Positions 46,001 to 50,600 of a stretch of 55,072 bases of DNA are shown piece by piece. The DNA is from Gyrodactylus bullatarudis (Eukaryota; Platyhelminthes; Monogenea; Gyrodactylidea; Gyrodactylidae), in assembly GCA_012064415.1 (NCBI GenBank), contig SSNU01000153.1, positions 120,510 through 175,581 on the forward strand, given 5' to 3'. A program made the translations under genes and the position numbers. The notes beneath the pieces were generated by a model. It made no database searches. It had not been told where the DNA came from and worked only from the letters and a program-made list of their open reading frames with translations. The first letter of the stretch is position 1. Each line of letters opens with the position of its first letter.

Positions 46001-46345
46001 AACCACATATTCGAGCTAAATATGAAAGAAAATAATAGCTGAAAAAATTCAGAATATTATGAACCATAGTAATCACGATTAAATCATGAGATGAATATTT
46101 TTCTTATTTTTGACACAAATTCATCGCTGAATAATTAAAGATCTCCATGATGCCAGTGTTAACAGAATTTTGAGAGTTGGCGCGTATTTAAAAATTAAAA
46201 TTAAAATTTAATTCAATAGAATCTTTCCTATCCTTCTTTCTTTACAGGTATTCCAATGCAAGCCAGCAGAAAACAGTCAGCTAACGATAAACCTTATAGA
46301 AGATCTATCCTGAACAGCTCTCTGAAGAACATCATACTTTCATAA
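931..46345 (+). CDS. PLCG: Phospholipase C gamma-like gene, 5' partial, 20 exons
   Basis: Predicted phosphoinositide-specific phospholipase C of the gamma class, which cleaves PIP2 into IP3 and diacylglycerol at the plasma membrane. Exons 931-1065, 1094-1209, 1949-2034, 2402-2522, 2565-2650, 3077-3162, 3757-3885, 3955-4053, 5107-5378, 7004-7130, 7859-7925 (weak), 9327-9531, 11601-11754, 11822-11906, 11933-12063, 17485-17690, 17759-17906, 35668-35878, 37268-37591 and 46248-46345 join in phase to 961 codons plus TAA. Domain order (end of EF hands, X, half PH, SH2, SH2, half PH, Y, C2) is diagnostic of PLC-gamma. Catalytic His, Asn, Glu and Asp residues are present. The SH3 domain is absent and both SH2 domains lack the FLVR arginine. 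The N-terminal PH and most EF hands lie upstream of the window. Class assignment is very secure; individual small exons and the last exon are less so. Confidence 0.93.
1066..1093 (+). other. Ultra-short intron, 28 nt
   Basis: GTAATTTG...GAATTTAG. It is flanked by phase 0 exons on both sides that match PLC. Reading through would break the frame (28 is not a multiple of three). Confidence 0.8.
1094..1209 (+). CDS. PLCG: PLC-gamma exon: start of X domain
   Basis: The peptide reads FILYLLSDDNALFNPRF, then NEVYQDMEQPMTKYWI and NSSHN. SSHN contains the first catalytic histidine and the Ca2+-binding asparagine of the X half-barrel. The exon ends within the Thr codon (AC|GTAAGA), which is completed by the next exon. 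Confidence 0.9.
1490..1935. repeat. Foldback element, subfamily A, partial
   Basis: Begins AAAGCTTATTGATATGAAGT. Internal arms are inverted: GTGTGGTCAAAAGAATTC near 1640 pairs with TCTTTTGACCACACTCCCAC near 1818. The right terminus is eroded. Lies in the PLC intron 1210-1948. Confidence 0.6.
1949..2034 (+). CDS. PLCG: PLC-gamma exon: X domain, TDQ to GCRCVE
   Basis: Starts after TTTTTTCAG and continues SSHN with TYIFTDQLKSDV, ending in GCRCVE before GTGAGT. The family motif here is SSHNTYLTGDQ...GCRC[IV]E, so the Ca2+-ligand glutamate is retained. Confidence 0.92.
2402..2522 (+). CDS. PLCG: PLC-gamma exon: X domain, DIWDG and HGHT
   Basis: Starts after CTCTCTAG. It encodes DIWDGDKEDPIV and THGHTMCKIMTFSDA. 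The aspartate of (I)D-I-W-D-G and the second catalytic histidine in HGHT are both conserved. It ends in phase 2 before GTAAAT. Confidence 0.95.
2565..2650 (+). CDS. PLCG: PLC-gamma exon: X domain, YPVILSFENHCS
   Basis: Follows a 42-nt intron (2523-2564). It encodes YPVILSFENHCSITQQIKMA; the glutamate in SFENH is the conserved catalytic-pocket residue. Ends in phase 1 before GTGCGT. Confidence 0.95.
3077..3162 (+). CDS. PLCG: PLC-gamma exon: end of X domain
   Basis: Starts after TTTTTTTAG. It encodes YLLKKPIPVSNTDYLPPPS and KLKKKIIIK, matching the family L-P-S-P-x-x-L-K-x-K-I-(L/I)-I-K stretch whose lysines contact the substrate phosphates. Phase 0 end before GTAAAT. Confidence 0.93.
3757..3885 (+). 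CDS. PLCG: PLC-gamma exon: acidic linker into split PH
   Basis: 43 codons, phase 0/0. NKKLEEAEDSEDAKGPAPD corresponds to the KKL-acidic linker after the X domain. LDFLYSDRIYMEDA follows and would be the first strand of the split PH domain. Confidence 0.82.
3955..4053 (+). CDS. PLCG: PLC-gamma exon: N half of split PH domain
   Basis: 33 codons after ACTATATAG, phase 0/0. KWKPFIGILTKDMYFIYIED resembles the W-x-x-x-(Y/F)-x-x-L-T-x-x-x-(I/M)-Y-(Y/F) strands of a PH domain. Family context plus this pattern support the call. Confidence 0.82.
4181..4795. repeat. Foldback element, subfamily B
   Basis: Left end AAAGCTAATTGAGATGAAGA; right end TCTCATCTTCATGTCAAATA followed by GCTCC, an inverted match. 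The arms are complementary over much of the 615 bp. In the intron before the N-SH2 exon. Confidence 0.75.
5107..5378 (+). CDS. PLCG: PLC-gamma exon: degenerate N-SH2 domain, first part
   Basis: Opens TDSLNEELKTELES after AATTTAG and ends with NGLNLFVV before GTAAGT (phase 2). After an acidic linker, ALYHPYFYGDISVEFAKEWA matches the SH2 W-(F/Y)-H-G...A helix start and GQGAYAFFSSE occupies the G-(S/A)-F-L-V-R-E-S position. The arginine that binds phosphotyrosine is Phe here, and the helix-A arginine is also missing. Confidence 0.85.
5463..6353. repeat. Foldback element, subfamily A
   Basis: Left end AAAGCTAATTGATATGAAGT; right end CTTCATGTCAATTAGCTTT. The centre-flanking GCGCCAAAATCCCATTTTTC near 5649 pairs with GGGATTTTGGCGCC near 6009. 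Lies directly after the N-SH2 exon. Confidence 0.75.
6578..6662 (+). repeat. Degenerate short tandem repeat
   Basis: About four imperfect copies of GGGTGATTTTTGGAAAA-like units. Intronic; no function seen. Confidence 0.5.
6703..6925. repeat. Dispersed repeat shared with 25389-25590
   Basis: Starts TTTTTGAGCTTAGCAAATTG and recurs at about 25389 with scattered differences over roughly 215 bp, including TTCATTGATATGGATGAA-like and TAAAATGGTTTTCA-like blocks. Element type unknown. Confidence 0.6.
7004..7130 (+). CDS. PLCG: PLC-gamma exon: N-SH2 domain, second part
   Basis: Starts after CTGTATTTCAG. It encodes FGDDIKILCVYFDVDKGYHL and ends KKKFFPTLNSFVIYHQ before GTAAAG; the end matches the SH2 F-x-S-L-x-x-L-(I/V)-x-x-Y pattern. 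The strand-D histidine expected in V-x-H is replaced. Confidence 0.85.
7165..7736. mobile_element. Nonautonomous hAT-like element
   Basis: Terminal inverted repeats TAGGGCGGTCAA / TTGACCGCCCTA flank a 572-bp AT-rich body with no coding potential. The flanks are an exact 8-bp duplication ATGATTAC (7157-7164 and 7737-7744). The TAGGG terminus and the nTnnnnAn target are typical of hAT transposons. It sits in the PLC intron between the SH2 exons. Confidence 0.85.
7859..7925 (+). CDS. PLCG: Probable PLC-gamma exon between SH2 domains
   Basis: The exons at 7004-7130 (ends phase 0) and 9327-9531 (needs one preceding base) cannot join directly, so an exon must lie between them. The best candidate starts after AAAATTACAG and reads WNSLLSGLLPPPITEIQ and SLIQE, which fits the short P-rich linker between the two SH2 domains. 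The donor would be GTCTGA, which is weak. Other boundaries are possible. Confidence 0.45.
8138..8270 (+). repeat. Dispersed repeat, copy 2
   Basis: Diverged copy of the segment at the window start; the shared core is ACTGATGATCCTTT(T/A)AGAAATG. No insertion structure visible. Confidence 0.45.
8325..8528. mobile_element. Possible piggyBac-like MITE
   Basis: TTAA followed by CCCTTTCGGTGCCG at the left and CGGCACCGAAAC at the right form imperfect inverted termini about 200 bp apart. Just inside the left end is the 18-bp palindrome ATGGACATATATGTCCAT (8343-8360). TTAA plus CCCTTT is piggyBac-like. The right end abuts the foldback element at 8524, so its TTAA cannot be checked. Confidence 0.4.
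8524..9277. repeat. Near-perfect foldback element, subfamily B
   Basis: Arms of about 300 bp (8527-8826 and 8984-9275) are almost exact reverse complements, from CTAGTTGACATGAAGATGAG to CTCATCTTCATGTCAACTAG. The central spacer of about 160 bp carries the family module around GATCAAAATTAGACGAAG. No coding capacity. High arm identity suggests recent origin or arm conversion. Confidence 0.9.
9327..9531 (+). CDS. PLCG: PLC-gamma exon: degenerate C-SH2 domain, first part
   Basis: Starts after AATATCCAG. GIPEMYFIQPYFHRYSKAAA is the SH2 entry helix, and LPGAYLFWTNE aligns with G-A-F-L-V-R-K-R, so the FLVR arginine is Trp. Ends in phase 2 before GTAAGT. Confidence 0.85.
9660..10290. repeat. Dispersed repeat family
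   Basis: Blocks such as AGCAACTCATTATTATTCAT, TTTTTGATCGATAACTTCTG and CTCTGGGACTTTATGG recur in the same order at 18546-18735, and in part near 38560 and 47676. Part of the intron 9532-11600; the rest of that intron shows nothing recognisable. Confidence 0.55.
11601..11754 (+). CDS. PLCG: PLC-gamma exon: C-SH2 domain, second part
   Basis: Starts after ATATTTTCAG. ILIKHQKVRLEDKTYIIKN aligns with the family K-I-K-H-C-R-V strand, so the strand-D histidine is kept here; VFLYLDMFLSNHNFWYPI is the last helix and the P-I end of the domain. Phase 0 end before GTAGGT. Confidence 0.88.
11822..11906 (+). CDS. PLCG: PLC-gamma exon: linker replacing SH3
   Basis: Starts after TTTAATCAG. It encodes IYNALKPSKLGLKSTNSS and TSFADVHLAE, a short Ser/Thr-rich linker. 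In other PLC-gammas this place holds a regulatory Tyr linker and an SH3 domain. Introns on both sides (67 and 26 nt) leave no room for hidden exons. Confidence 0.8.
11907..11932 (+). other. Ultra-short intron, 26 nt
   Basis: GTAAATAT...GAATTCAG. The exons join as GCA GAA G|TT ACT. Reading through gives a frame change and an in-frame TGA. One of the shortest spliceosomal introns one could expect in an animal. Confidence 0.78.
11933..12063 (+). CDS. PLCG: PLC-gamma exon: C half of split PH domain
   Basis: Starts after TTTGAATTCAG at the end of a 26-nt intron. EFTLKVGKNTLKFGVKQQ and DTDKWREALK match the last PH strand and the C-terminal helix with its conserved Trp. Phase 0 end before GTAATC. 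Confidence 0.85.
13570..13756 (+). pseudogene. GIY-YIG nuclease-like fragment
   Basis: One frame reads KTTRTLGERVREHLRPKYNS then AVQHHIQATGHSADASNFKI and LYQVN before TGA. The T-x-R-x-L-x-x-R-x-x-E-H...S-A-(V/L)-x-x-H...G-H...(K)-I-L pattern resembles the C-terminal part of GIY-YIG endonucleases carried by Penelope-like and related retroelements. The GIY-YIG strands themselves are not seen, so it is a remnant. Confidence 0.5.
13767..14279 (+). pseudogene. Unidentified ORF region in nested element
   Basis: A 170-codon open stretch without a convincing ATG start. A second frame over 13930-14120 also looks protein-like (AGADNTVCQKNRSRSNR, SRPYSDAKFDADSESGL), suggesting an ancestral gene with frameshifts. 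No family recognised. Confidence 0.3.
15820..15950 (-). pseudogene. MULE transposase zinc-finger fragment
   Basis: One minus-strand frame reads CTDPKCSFNIRFNKRKDG then CFYASAQLPHN and a stop. C-x4-C followed by R-x-x-x...H-N-(H) matches FLYWCH/WRKY-GCM1-like fingers at the N-terminus of MULE transposases; the final His codon position is a stop. Further frames are broken. Confidence 0.6.
16300..16435 (-). pseudogene. Possible MULE transposase N-terminal fragment
   Basis: The minus strand reads KIWANETTFHPASDGVIF and IDVERKKYISLINGARLMKK before a stop. A lysine-rich L-x-x-(N/D)-G-x-x-x-x-K-K pattern precedes the zinc finger in FLYWCH-type proteins. It lies between the two halves of the right TIR. 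Weak but consistent with the finger downstream at 15820-15950. Confidence 0.4.
16839..17240. repeat. Short repeats around AGGGAATCTGGA
   Basis: AGGGAATCT(G/A)GA occurs several times between 17040 and 17160, partly as inverted copies (GACTCCCTTGAGTTTCTAGA against TCTAGAAACTCAAGGAAGTC). Possibly a small hairpin MITE; termini not defined. Confidence 0.35.
17485..17690 (+). CDS. PLCG: PLC-gamma exon: start of Y domain
   Basis: Starts after ACTATTTTAG. RIAQELSDLIVYCQAKPF and KIMSSFNEKSF match the family E-L-S-(E/D)-L-V-x-Y-C...M-S-S-F motif; the Ser of SSF binds substrate. Ends in phase 2 before GTACAA. Confidence 0.95.
17759..17906 (+). CDS. PLCG: PLC-gamma exon: Y domain core
   Basis: After removing a 68-nt intron (17691-17758, GTACAA...TCAACTAG), the frame reads TKKYCERHFARIYPAGLRF then DSSNYDPIPCWAVGAQMVAL and NFQTPSRSMQLND. 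This is a near-perfect match in spacing to the family R-I-Y-P...D-S-S-N-Y-(D/N)-P. The substrate-binding arginine is retained. Phase 0 end before GTAAGT. Confidence 0.96.
17907..19490. other. Intron sequence without recognised gene
   Basis: First part of the 17.8-kb intron. It contains a diverged copy of the 9660-10290 repeat (about 18546-18735). An open stretch at 18292-18489 has no recognisable product. Confidence 0.4.
19492..20115. repeat. Degenerate foldback fragments
   Basis: An eroded subfamily B element (AACATGAAGATAAGAATTTA at 19509 to an inverted counterpart near 19930-19980) is followed at 19988-20115 by a partial copy of the subfamily C element seen at 22980-23110 (shared TAATCGGGTTCTTTG and CAACTCAAAGTTC). 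Confidence 0.6.
20580..20837 (+). pseudogene. MULE transposase pre-catalytic fragment
   Basis: The open frame encodes KTIKPKEIQNFLQGEHG, SNYKNAWRALSQANKKCHEL and YRVLTNYKNLLNGMS before TGA. MULE transposases have, just before the DDE core, a conserved (S)-Y-x-x-A-W-R-A...Y-x-x-L-x-x-Y-x-x-x-L block, and this matches. The catalytic domain is absent, so the copy is defective. Confidence 0.6.
20992..21141 (+). repeat. In-frame 129-bp coding tandem repeat, truncated by gap
   Basis: GCATTAGCAGAGGAACAACT at 20992 recurs at 21121, a 129-bp period (43 codons). The frame stays open: ALAEEQLANDDPTPPHSA, then NPRPTLNPTQNENKTTL and VPNNNDHS, then the next ALAEEQL. Composition is much richer in C than the neighbourhood. 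The array enters the N run, which probably hides further copies. Confidence 0.7.
21142..21563. other. Assembly gap (422 N)
   Basis: Unknown bases inside the tandem coding repeat; the stated length may be an estimate. Confidence 0.95.
21565..21720 (+). pseudogene. Open frame after gap, unidentified
   Basis: Reads MRTDENKELIFTQNLFSS, STYKMQDISQQNDNIFAEI and RNLKQDKKYALILE before TAA; the last residues come from the TIR itself. It may be the C-terminal end of the protein carrying the 43-residue repeats. The MQDISQQNDNIFAEIRNLKQ part looks helical. Confidence 0.3.
21795..22541. other. No feature seen
   Basis: AT-rich intron sequence. Open stretches on both strands lack recognisable motifs. Confidence 0.4.
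22542..23293. repeat. Foldback element, subfamily C
   Basis: Left end AAACCTAATTAATATGAAGA; right end TCTTCATATTAATTATT. Arms are inverted through most of their length, including GGCACCGAATTCCCATTTTT near 22732 against GAATCCGGCGCCATCGC near 23095. The same subfamily occurs at 46907-47633. Confidence 0.85.
23300..24400. other. No gene recognised
   Basis: AT-rich intron sequence. A short stretch near 23590-23645 (GAAAAAATTGAGATTTTTCG to CTTCCTATCAAC) resembles a solo foldback terminus. Confidence 0.35.
24478..24713. repeat. Hairpin of about 105-bp arms with coding character
   Basis: CATCCACTGAAGAAG at about 24643 and its inverted form near 24540 are part of two arms (24478-24587 and 24610-24713) matching at most positions, separated by about 22 bp. 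The right arm reads SSTEEVPKRLEDALEKGR in one frame. Looks like a tail-to-tail duplicated gene or transposon fragment. Confidence 0.55.
25053..25956. repeat. Foldback element with unrelated termini
   Basis: Left TATATGTTACAGTATATTCT pairs with right AGAATATACTGTAACATATA. Arms of about 190 bp are inverted (for example CCAGTACAAAACTAGTATAT at 25116 against ATACTAGTTTTGTACTGG near 25876). The centre (25389-25590) is a copy of the repeat at 6703-6925. Confidence 0.8.
25957..30340. other. Long intron block without recognised genes
   Basis: No coding exon recognised. There are imperfect inverted motifs around 27590-27960 (GTCTTAAGATT blocks), a TTAACCCTT-type terminus on the minus strand near 28280-28316, and a member of a dispersed repeat (about 29160-29275) related to 50160-50255. 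Confidence 0.35.
30348..31396. repeat. Foldback element, subfamily D, with internal insertion
   Basis: Left CTATTCTCGATGAATTTGGG, right CCCAAATTCATCGAGAATAG. Arms pair over 30348-30436 / 31307-31396 and over about 30808-31010 / 31105-31295. The left arm is interrupted by about 370 bp (30437-30806) absent from the right arm. The centre has GGATCATCATTAGACAAAGA, shared with the other subfamilies. Confidence 0.8.
32019..32575. repeat. Composite of foldback subfamilies B and D
   Basis: A subfamily B left arm (AAATCTAATTGACATGAAGA) runs to about 32195, then an incomplete subfamily D element (GGATCATCATTAGACAAAGA near 32400) ends with GTAAAAGTCATGAATTCCC near 32538. One element probably inserted into, or recombined with, the other. 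Confidence 0.6.
32576..34250. other. No feature seen
   Basis: AT-rich intron sequence on both strands without recognisable motifs. Confidence 0.4.
34252..34735. repeat. Foldback element, subfamily B, right half only
   Basis: Starts in the central module (GGATCATCATTAGACGAAGA) and ends ATGTCAATTAGGTTT. Nearly the same sequence forms the right arm of the element at 39825-40590. Confidence 0.75.
35200..35240. repeat. Possible piggyBac-like terminus
   Basis: AACCCTGCAAGCCCCAGTG then TGTCATATATGGGACA resembles the palindromic subterminal arrangement near 8325. A similar inverted stretch (GTGGGACATGAGAGGTTAA) occurs at 43124-43143. Element limits not resolved. Confidence 0.25.
35668..35878 (+). 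CDS. PLCG: PLC-gamma exon: end of Y domain and start of C2
   Basis: Starts after TATTTATAG. GRFIDNGKCGFVLRTSYPRD is the C-G-Y-V-L end of the Y domain. MHQVSVEIVAGINLPYTKHG is the first C2 strand pair. It lies 17.8 kb downstream of the previous exon but joins in phase (0), and its phase 1 end joins the next exon. Confidence 0.93.
37268..37591 (+). CDS. PLCG: PLC-gamma exon: C2 domain
   Basis: Starts after TTATCTGAAG. SNVRFALLRFLYSSSSN and INDNLLVQRCLPVHALLRGQ match the late C2 strands (F-A-x-L-R-F...Q-x-x-x-P-V-x-x-L-x-x-G). RPFSYLLVRVYTEED is the last strand. The frame can run on to a TAG at 37645-37647 as an alternative end (or unspliced form), but donor A|GTAACC at 37592 is in phase with a good terminal exon downstream. 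Confidence 0.88.
38105..38415. repeat. Foldback element, subfamily D, right half only
   Basis: From the central module (TTTGTCTAATGATGATCCTG) to CCCAAATTCATCGAGAATAG; matches 31100-31396. Left arm not present. Confidence 0.75.
38416..39820. other. No gene recognised
   Basis: Intron sequence. A trace of the 9660-10290 repeat family occurs near 38560-38640 (TTGATCGATAACTTCTGA). Confidence 0.35.
39825..40590. repeat. Foldback element, subfamily B
   Basis: Left AAACCTAATTGACATAAAGA, right TCTATGTCAATTAGCTTT. Arms are near-exact reverse complements (AAGACCAATTTTCGGATTTC near 39990 against GAAATCCGAAAATTGGTCTT near 40405). A small AT duplication is seen at the centre (about 40310-40335). Confidence 0.85.
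40591..43388. other. No gene recognised
   Basis: AT-rich intron sequence. Apart from the TTAACC-type end near 43143, nothing is recognised. Confidence 0.4.
43397..44461 (-). mobile_element. Merlin DNA transposon, internally defective
   Basis: TIRs of about 85 bp begin GGCTAAATTAGAGAACGTTT at the left and end with its complement at the right. They are flanked by an exact 8-bp duplication AATTTGCC (43389-43396 and 44462-44469). The minus strand encodes an ISXO2/IS1016-like transposase, the hallmark of Merlin, and the 8-bp TSD fits. Length 1065 bp. The element lies in the last PLC intron. Confidence 0.93.
43494..44249 (-). pseudogene. Merlin (ISXO2-like) transposase, broken
   Basis: The N-terminal part (44249-43914) has a zinc-ribbon half, FRCPKCKFHQSVRIG. 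A frame change around 43890-43935 leads to FFEYSKLDIWKILQIIL, then VEVQIDESHFVKRKYNRG (first catalytic Asp in IDE), VWVFGGIDETGEAF and LPGSIIISD (second Asp). An in-frame TGA precedes GKGVEV, and the gene stops right after the second Asp, so the third catalytic residue and the C-terminus are missing. The frame change might be a small intron of about 31 nt, but phases do not fit cleanly. Confidence 0.85.
44470..46247. other. No gene recognised in last PLC intron segment
   Basis: The segment around 45230-45345 resembles 49262-49365 (both have GCTTGCTNCCTG, then GTATTTCTNAA and GATTATAAAAA). A 148-codon open stretch on the minus strand (45372-45818) has no recognisable product. Confidence 0.35.
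46248..46345 (+). CDS. PLCG: Probable last PLC-gamma exon: basic tail
   Basis: Follows CTTTCTTTACAG, encodes IPMQASRKQSANDKPYRR and SILNSSLKNIILS, then TAA at 46343-46345. AATAAA follows at 46354. The required phase (1) matches the donor at 37592. The tail is basic and Ser-rich like the unstructured end of PLC-gamma. It could instead be the last exon of another gene. Confidence 0.6.
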
Positions 46346-46353
46346 ATTTTTTT

Positions 46354-46359
46354 AATAAA
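46354..46359 (+). promoter_or_regulatory. Polyadenylation signal AATAAA
   Basis: AATAAA lies 9 nt after the TAA of the terminal exon at 46248-46345. Known role: cleavage and polyadenylation signal. It supports the end of the transcription unit being here rather than near 37647, where no AATAAA is close by. Confidence 0.5.
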
Positions 46360-46906
46360 ATCTACCTAGAATATTTTTTCTTTTAAAATATCAATAAAAA
46401 CAGTATTTTCACAGTTGTATTTCAAAAATACAACGGCTGAGAAATTCTTTAATCTATCATTCGATAGAGAAAATTTTTGAATGAATGGTTTCTTAACCAT
46501 CAGAATGTTGACTGTGCTCATAATCCCGAACAGTTTGTAAAAATTAAATTTTTGACAGAAGTTTTAGTGTCGACATCAGAAAGGAAATTTTTGTGCTAGA
46601 TTATAAATAAATTGATACTTTGAACAATAATGTAATAGGCTCAAATTTCATTATAACTTGGAAATGGAAGACATGATATTATTCTTTAACATTGTGAACA
46701 TTTGGTTTCATTTATCATACCTTCAATTTTTACCTTTATTACATTGTAAAATCAATGTTTTAGACGATATTAAGTAATACCTCAATGATATAGTCTATAG
46801 ATTACATTAATAAATGCAAGTTTTCTTAAATTATGGTCTACTTTTCGACTTTGATGAAATCTCATCTAGTACATTTCAATTCAGGGTTGCAATTAATTTC
46901 ATAATT

Positions 46907-47633
46907 AAAGCTAATTAATATGAAGATGGGAATTTATGCTTTTTACAAAATTATGAATTTTTTCATCAAGAAATCGAATTTGATCAATATTTTTTGGAAT
47001 CTAGATCGTAGGATCCACTTTCAGGATCTGAAGAAAAAAATTTGAATAAAAACAAATTTTAAGAAAGTTATGGCATATTTCAAATCTAGCGATGGCACCG
47101 AGTTCCCATTTTTTTGAACTTTGAGTTGAAAATTTTTGTTGATTTAAATGTGAGAGATGGATCAAAAGTTGATTTTTAGGATCACGATTAGTCAAAGAAA
47201 CCGATTATGAGAATTTCAATGGACTCGCCAACTTTCAGGGATCTTGAATCATCAAAATTTCTTCGATTTTCTAGTAGTGAAAATGTTCAAAAAATCAAAA
47301 TTCGATTTTCACACGAAGATAGGTGGATTCTCAAAATCTGAATCAGCATATTTGATTTCTTTGACTAATCGTGATCCTAAAAATCAACTTTTGATCCATC
47401 TCTCACATTTAAATCAACAAAAATTTTCAACTCAAAGTTCAAAAAAATGGGAACTCGGTGCCATTGCTAGATTTGAAATATGCCATAACTTTCTTAAAAT
47501 TTGTTTTTATTCAAATTTTTTTCTTCAGATCCTGAAAGGGATTCCAAAAAATCTTGATCAAATTCGATTTCTTGATGAAAAAATTCATAATTTTGTCAAA
47601 AGCATAAATTCCCATCTTCATATTAATTAGGTG
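46907..47633. repeat. Foldback element, subfamily C
   Basis: Left AAAGCTAATTAATATGAAGA, right TCTTCATATTAATTAGGTG. Inverted arms are nearly exact (GCACCGAGTTCCCATTTTTT near 47094 against AAAAAATGGGAACTCGGTGC near 47442). Located 560 bp after the terminal PLC exon. Confidence 0.85.
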
Positions 47634-47939
47634 TAAGTCTCACTGGGTTATTTCTATCACACATACTTTTAGCAACTCATCTAAGCCTCGTTTACCGCTT
47701 ATTCGATAGGAAATCTATTAATTAAATAAAACCATGAAAAATTGAAGTTTTCTAACAAATTTAACATCAACTGATTAAAAAAGAAGAGCAGAAATCAATA
47801 GATTTTTCACTTCAAATTCTTTTCTGACAGAAACAATATTAAATTTTATTTAATATTTAGAGGTTTCGTTAACGGAGTGTTTATTCAGTCAGATGAAATA
47901 AATGAGTAGAACAGATTTGCAGTGGCCATCATCTTGTTG

Positions 47940-48055
47940 ACTGTTTCCTCTCAGACCTTGAAATCAAAAAATTTCAAAAATCTTTCAATAATGAAAAAAT
48001 GAGATTTTTGTAAAAATAATGAAATCCCAAATTCATCTTAAAGACCAATAAAGCA
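47940..48055 (+). repeat. Duplicated foldback-derived segment
   Basis: CAGACCTTGAAATCAAAAAA, then TTTCAATAATGAAAAAATGA, occur here and again at 48360-48450 in direct orientation; both resemble the outer right arm of subfamily D. Confidence 0.55.
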
Positions 48056-48218
48056 CAATTTTCATATACGGGACTCGAATATTTTTTGACTTAATTCTAA
48101 AAAATTTCAGAGTCAAACTTAGTATCATCCGAGAGAGCGTAAAATTTCCACAAGCTGATATTTTGATTGAAAATTTTGAGGGTTAAGTCTTTATAATTTT
48201 GCCAACTTGACCTATTTA

Positions 48219-49428
48219 TAACTAATTATTAGTAATGACTTGTTACTCTAATAATTCTGATTATTATAACAATCACTATAATTTTTATAATCTTTGTTTT
48301 TTAAGAAATACTAAATCCTTTCTCTCCCCTCTCTTCTTCTAATGATCTTGATTCCTTTCAGACCTTGAAATCAAAAAAATTTCAAAAATCTTTCAATAAT
48401 GAAAAAATGAGATTTATATAAAAATAATGAATTCCCAAATTCATCGAGATTAGATTTAGTTATTTCATTCATAAACACTTGAGCATATAATGAGTGATCA
48501 ATAACGAGATTCTCTCTTATCGAGAATCAATTTAGTCAATTCATAAACAACAACAAAAATTAGGAAAGATTATATCTCTGAGATGTTTCATTTTTATTGC
48601 TACACACTCTCTTCCATACACCTTTGGAGACAATGATAGAAACTTTTTCTCTGAACTAAAAATAAAATTTAATTAGTTATTCCCAATAAATCATCTAGAC
48701 AAAGGGTGAATTAGTTTTATTTGGAGACAAGAAAAGAAAGATTATCAGAGTCTTGAATAATCAATCTCTACACCTTCTCGTGATTTCTAAACGATTACCG
48801 TCGAGAAAATTTTCTTTTTGACAGAAATCTTTTACTTAATTTACGCGCTAAAAGAAACCTAATAGGAAAGTTCATTTTATAAATGAAACCTACAAACAAA
48901 GTCTTCAAACTAAAATAGGAGAACGCATATTTGTGAAATGAATCCCTTCTTTACTTACACCGGAAAGAGAATTTTATTCTATCAAGTATTATTGCAAAAT
49001 AAATTTTGGTTCTAAAAACGAACCTTAATGTTTTTTCATACATTCTTCTGATATTTTTCAACTTCAAGTAAAATTTCTTGATATCTGTGATCTGAACAAC
49101 AAAGTATCTTAACTATTAATCAGATCCTTAAATTTCGGGTCTAAACACGTTCTTTAAGAATAAAGTTCAAAAAAATGAGAATTTGAAATATTCCATAATT
49201 TTCTTGAAATTTGAGTTTTCAAAAATATTTTTCTTCATCTGCCTTAATCTTATTTTATTGGCGTTGTTTGCTTGCTACCTGGTTTGTATTGGTCTATCTG
49301 TAGAAAGAGAGAGGGGAGAGAAAGGGTTTAGTATTTCTTAAAAAACAAAGATTATAAAAATTATAGTGATTGTTATAATAATTAGAATTATTAGAGTAAC
49401 AAGTCATTACTAATAATTAGTTATTATT
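48219..49428. repeat. Inverted-repeat element of 1.2 kb
   Basis: Arms of about 115 bp: TAACTAATTATTAGTAATGA to TCTCTCCCCTCTCTT (48219-48333) and GAGAGAGGGGAGAGAAA to TCATTACTAATAATTAGTTA (49309-49425). The interior has the subfamily D duplicate and no ORF of note. Related sequence lies near 45240-45345. Confidence 0.7.
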
Positions 49429-50106
49429 ACTCTGATAATAATAATAATATAATTCATCCCTTGAAGGAAAATCAAAATTGAGATTAGAATAGAACATTAA
49501 GATTACCCTGATATTTTGGACTCACACAATATTTCGAATTCATGCCGTTAGATTTTTCAAAAAAAAACTTAGAATCTCGTGTGTCCAATCAAAACATCCA
49601 ACCGATCAGATTTCTTCTCAACTTTAATCAATCAATGATAAACAACGATTTCCAATATTTATATTCGTCTTAATACCATTATTTCTAATGTTTCCTAGAC
49701 TTCTTACGTCATTAAAATCTATAATATTATCTAGATTATCAGCTTGGTGTTTAGCTAGTGCTTACTTTTCTACCTTTTCTATAGTCTTTTTGTGTTCTTT
49801 ACTAATTTGATTGGTTTAAATTTAATAAGACTGTTTTCAAAAACTAAATCTAAACTTCTAACATCCTTGTATTCATAAATCTCATTTTTCTTAAGAACGA
49901 AGAATTACGTTAATTATTTTAGGAAATTTTACAAATTTCGTATTTTATTGGAGAAGTCTTCAGCGAAATTTTCGAGAAAAAAGTAAGAAAAATAAGGTTC
50001 TATAGATTTTTTCTCTCATAATAAAATTTATTAGGCCAGGATAATAAGCTTCTATCATGAGAAAAATGGTCGAAATCAAATTCAGCAAATTTTTCACCAC
50101 GTTAAT

Positions 50107-50250
50107 TTTAATACAAAATCATGGTTTCTATTGCAACCAGTTCATAAATAGATTTCGGTCCATATGCTTGATACATCATTCGAATCTCCTGAAGAGCCTA
50201 TTCAGATTCTGACCTAAGCTAGAAATCGAAAATTTGCAAAATCTATCTCT
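50107..50250. repeat. Inverted arm, left
   Basis: TTCGAATCTCCTGAAGAGCC and TATTCAGATTCTGAC here match the reverse complement of 52188-52337. Diverged relatives are seen near 29165, 34880 and 51190. Confidence 0.7.
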
Positions 50251-50600
50251 AAATACAATAACTAGAGAATAATTCCCAATTATCCTAATAAAACTGCAAT
50301 AAATTCAAATCAAATTATTCATTCAATCATCATAAAAATGTTCTCTTATGATGAGTTCACACATGGAAAATTTGTTGGTACATTATTTTGCAATGTCAAA
50401 CATTTGAGCAATAAAACTATTATCTTAATATAATTTAAACAAGCAAGAGTTTTTCTTCCTCAACAGGAGAAAATTCATCAAATCACCTGGGAAATGATTT
50501 TAATATCATTGGAGAGCTGGGATAAAATTTCGTATTGTGATGAAACAATTATTTTGTTATCTGATCGAATAATATTAAAATCATGAAATATTTCCCCCAG

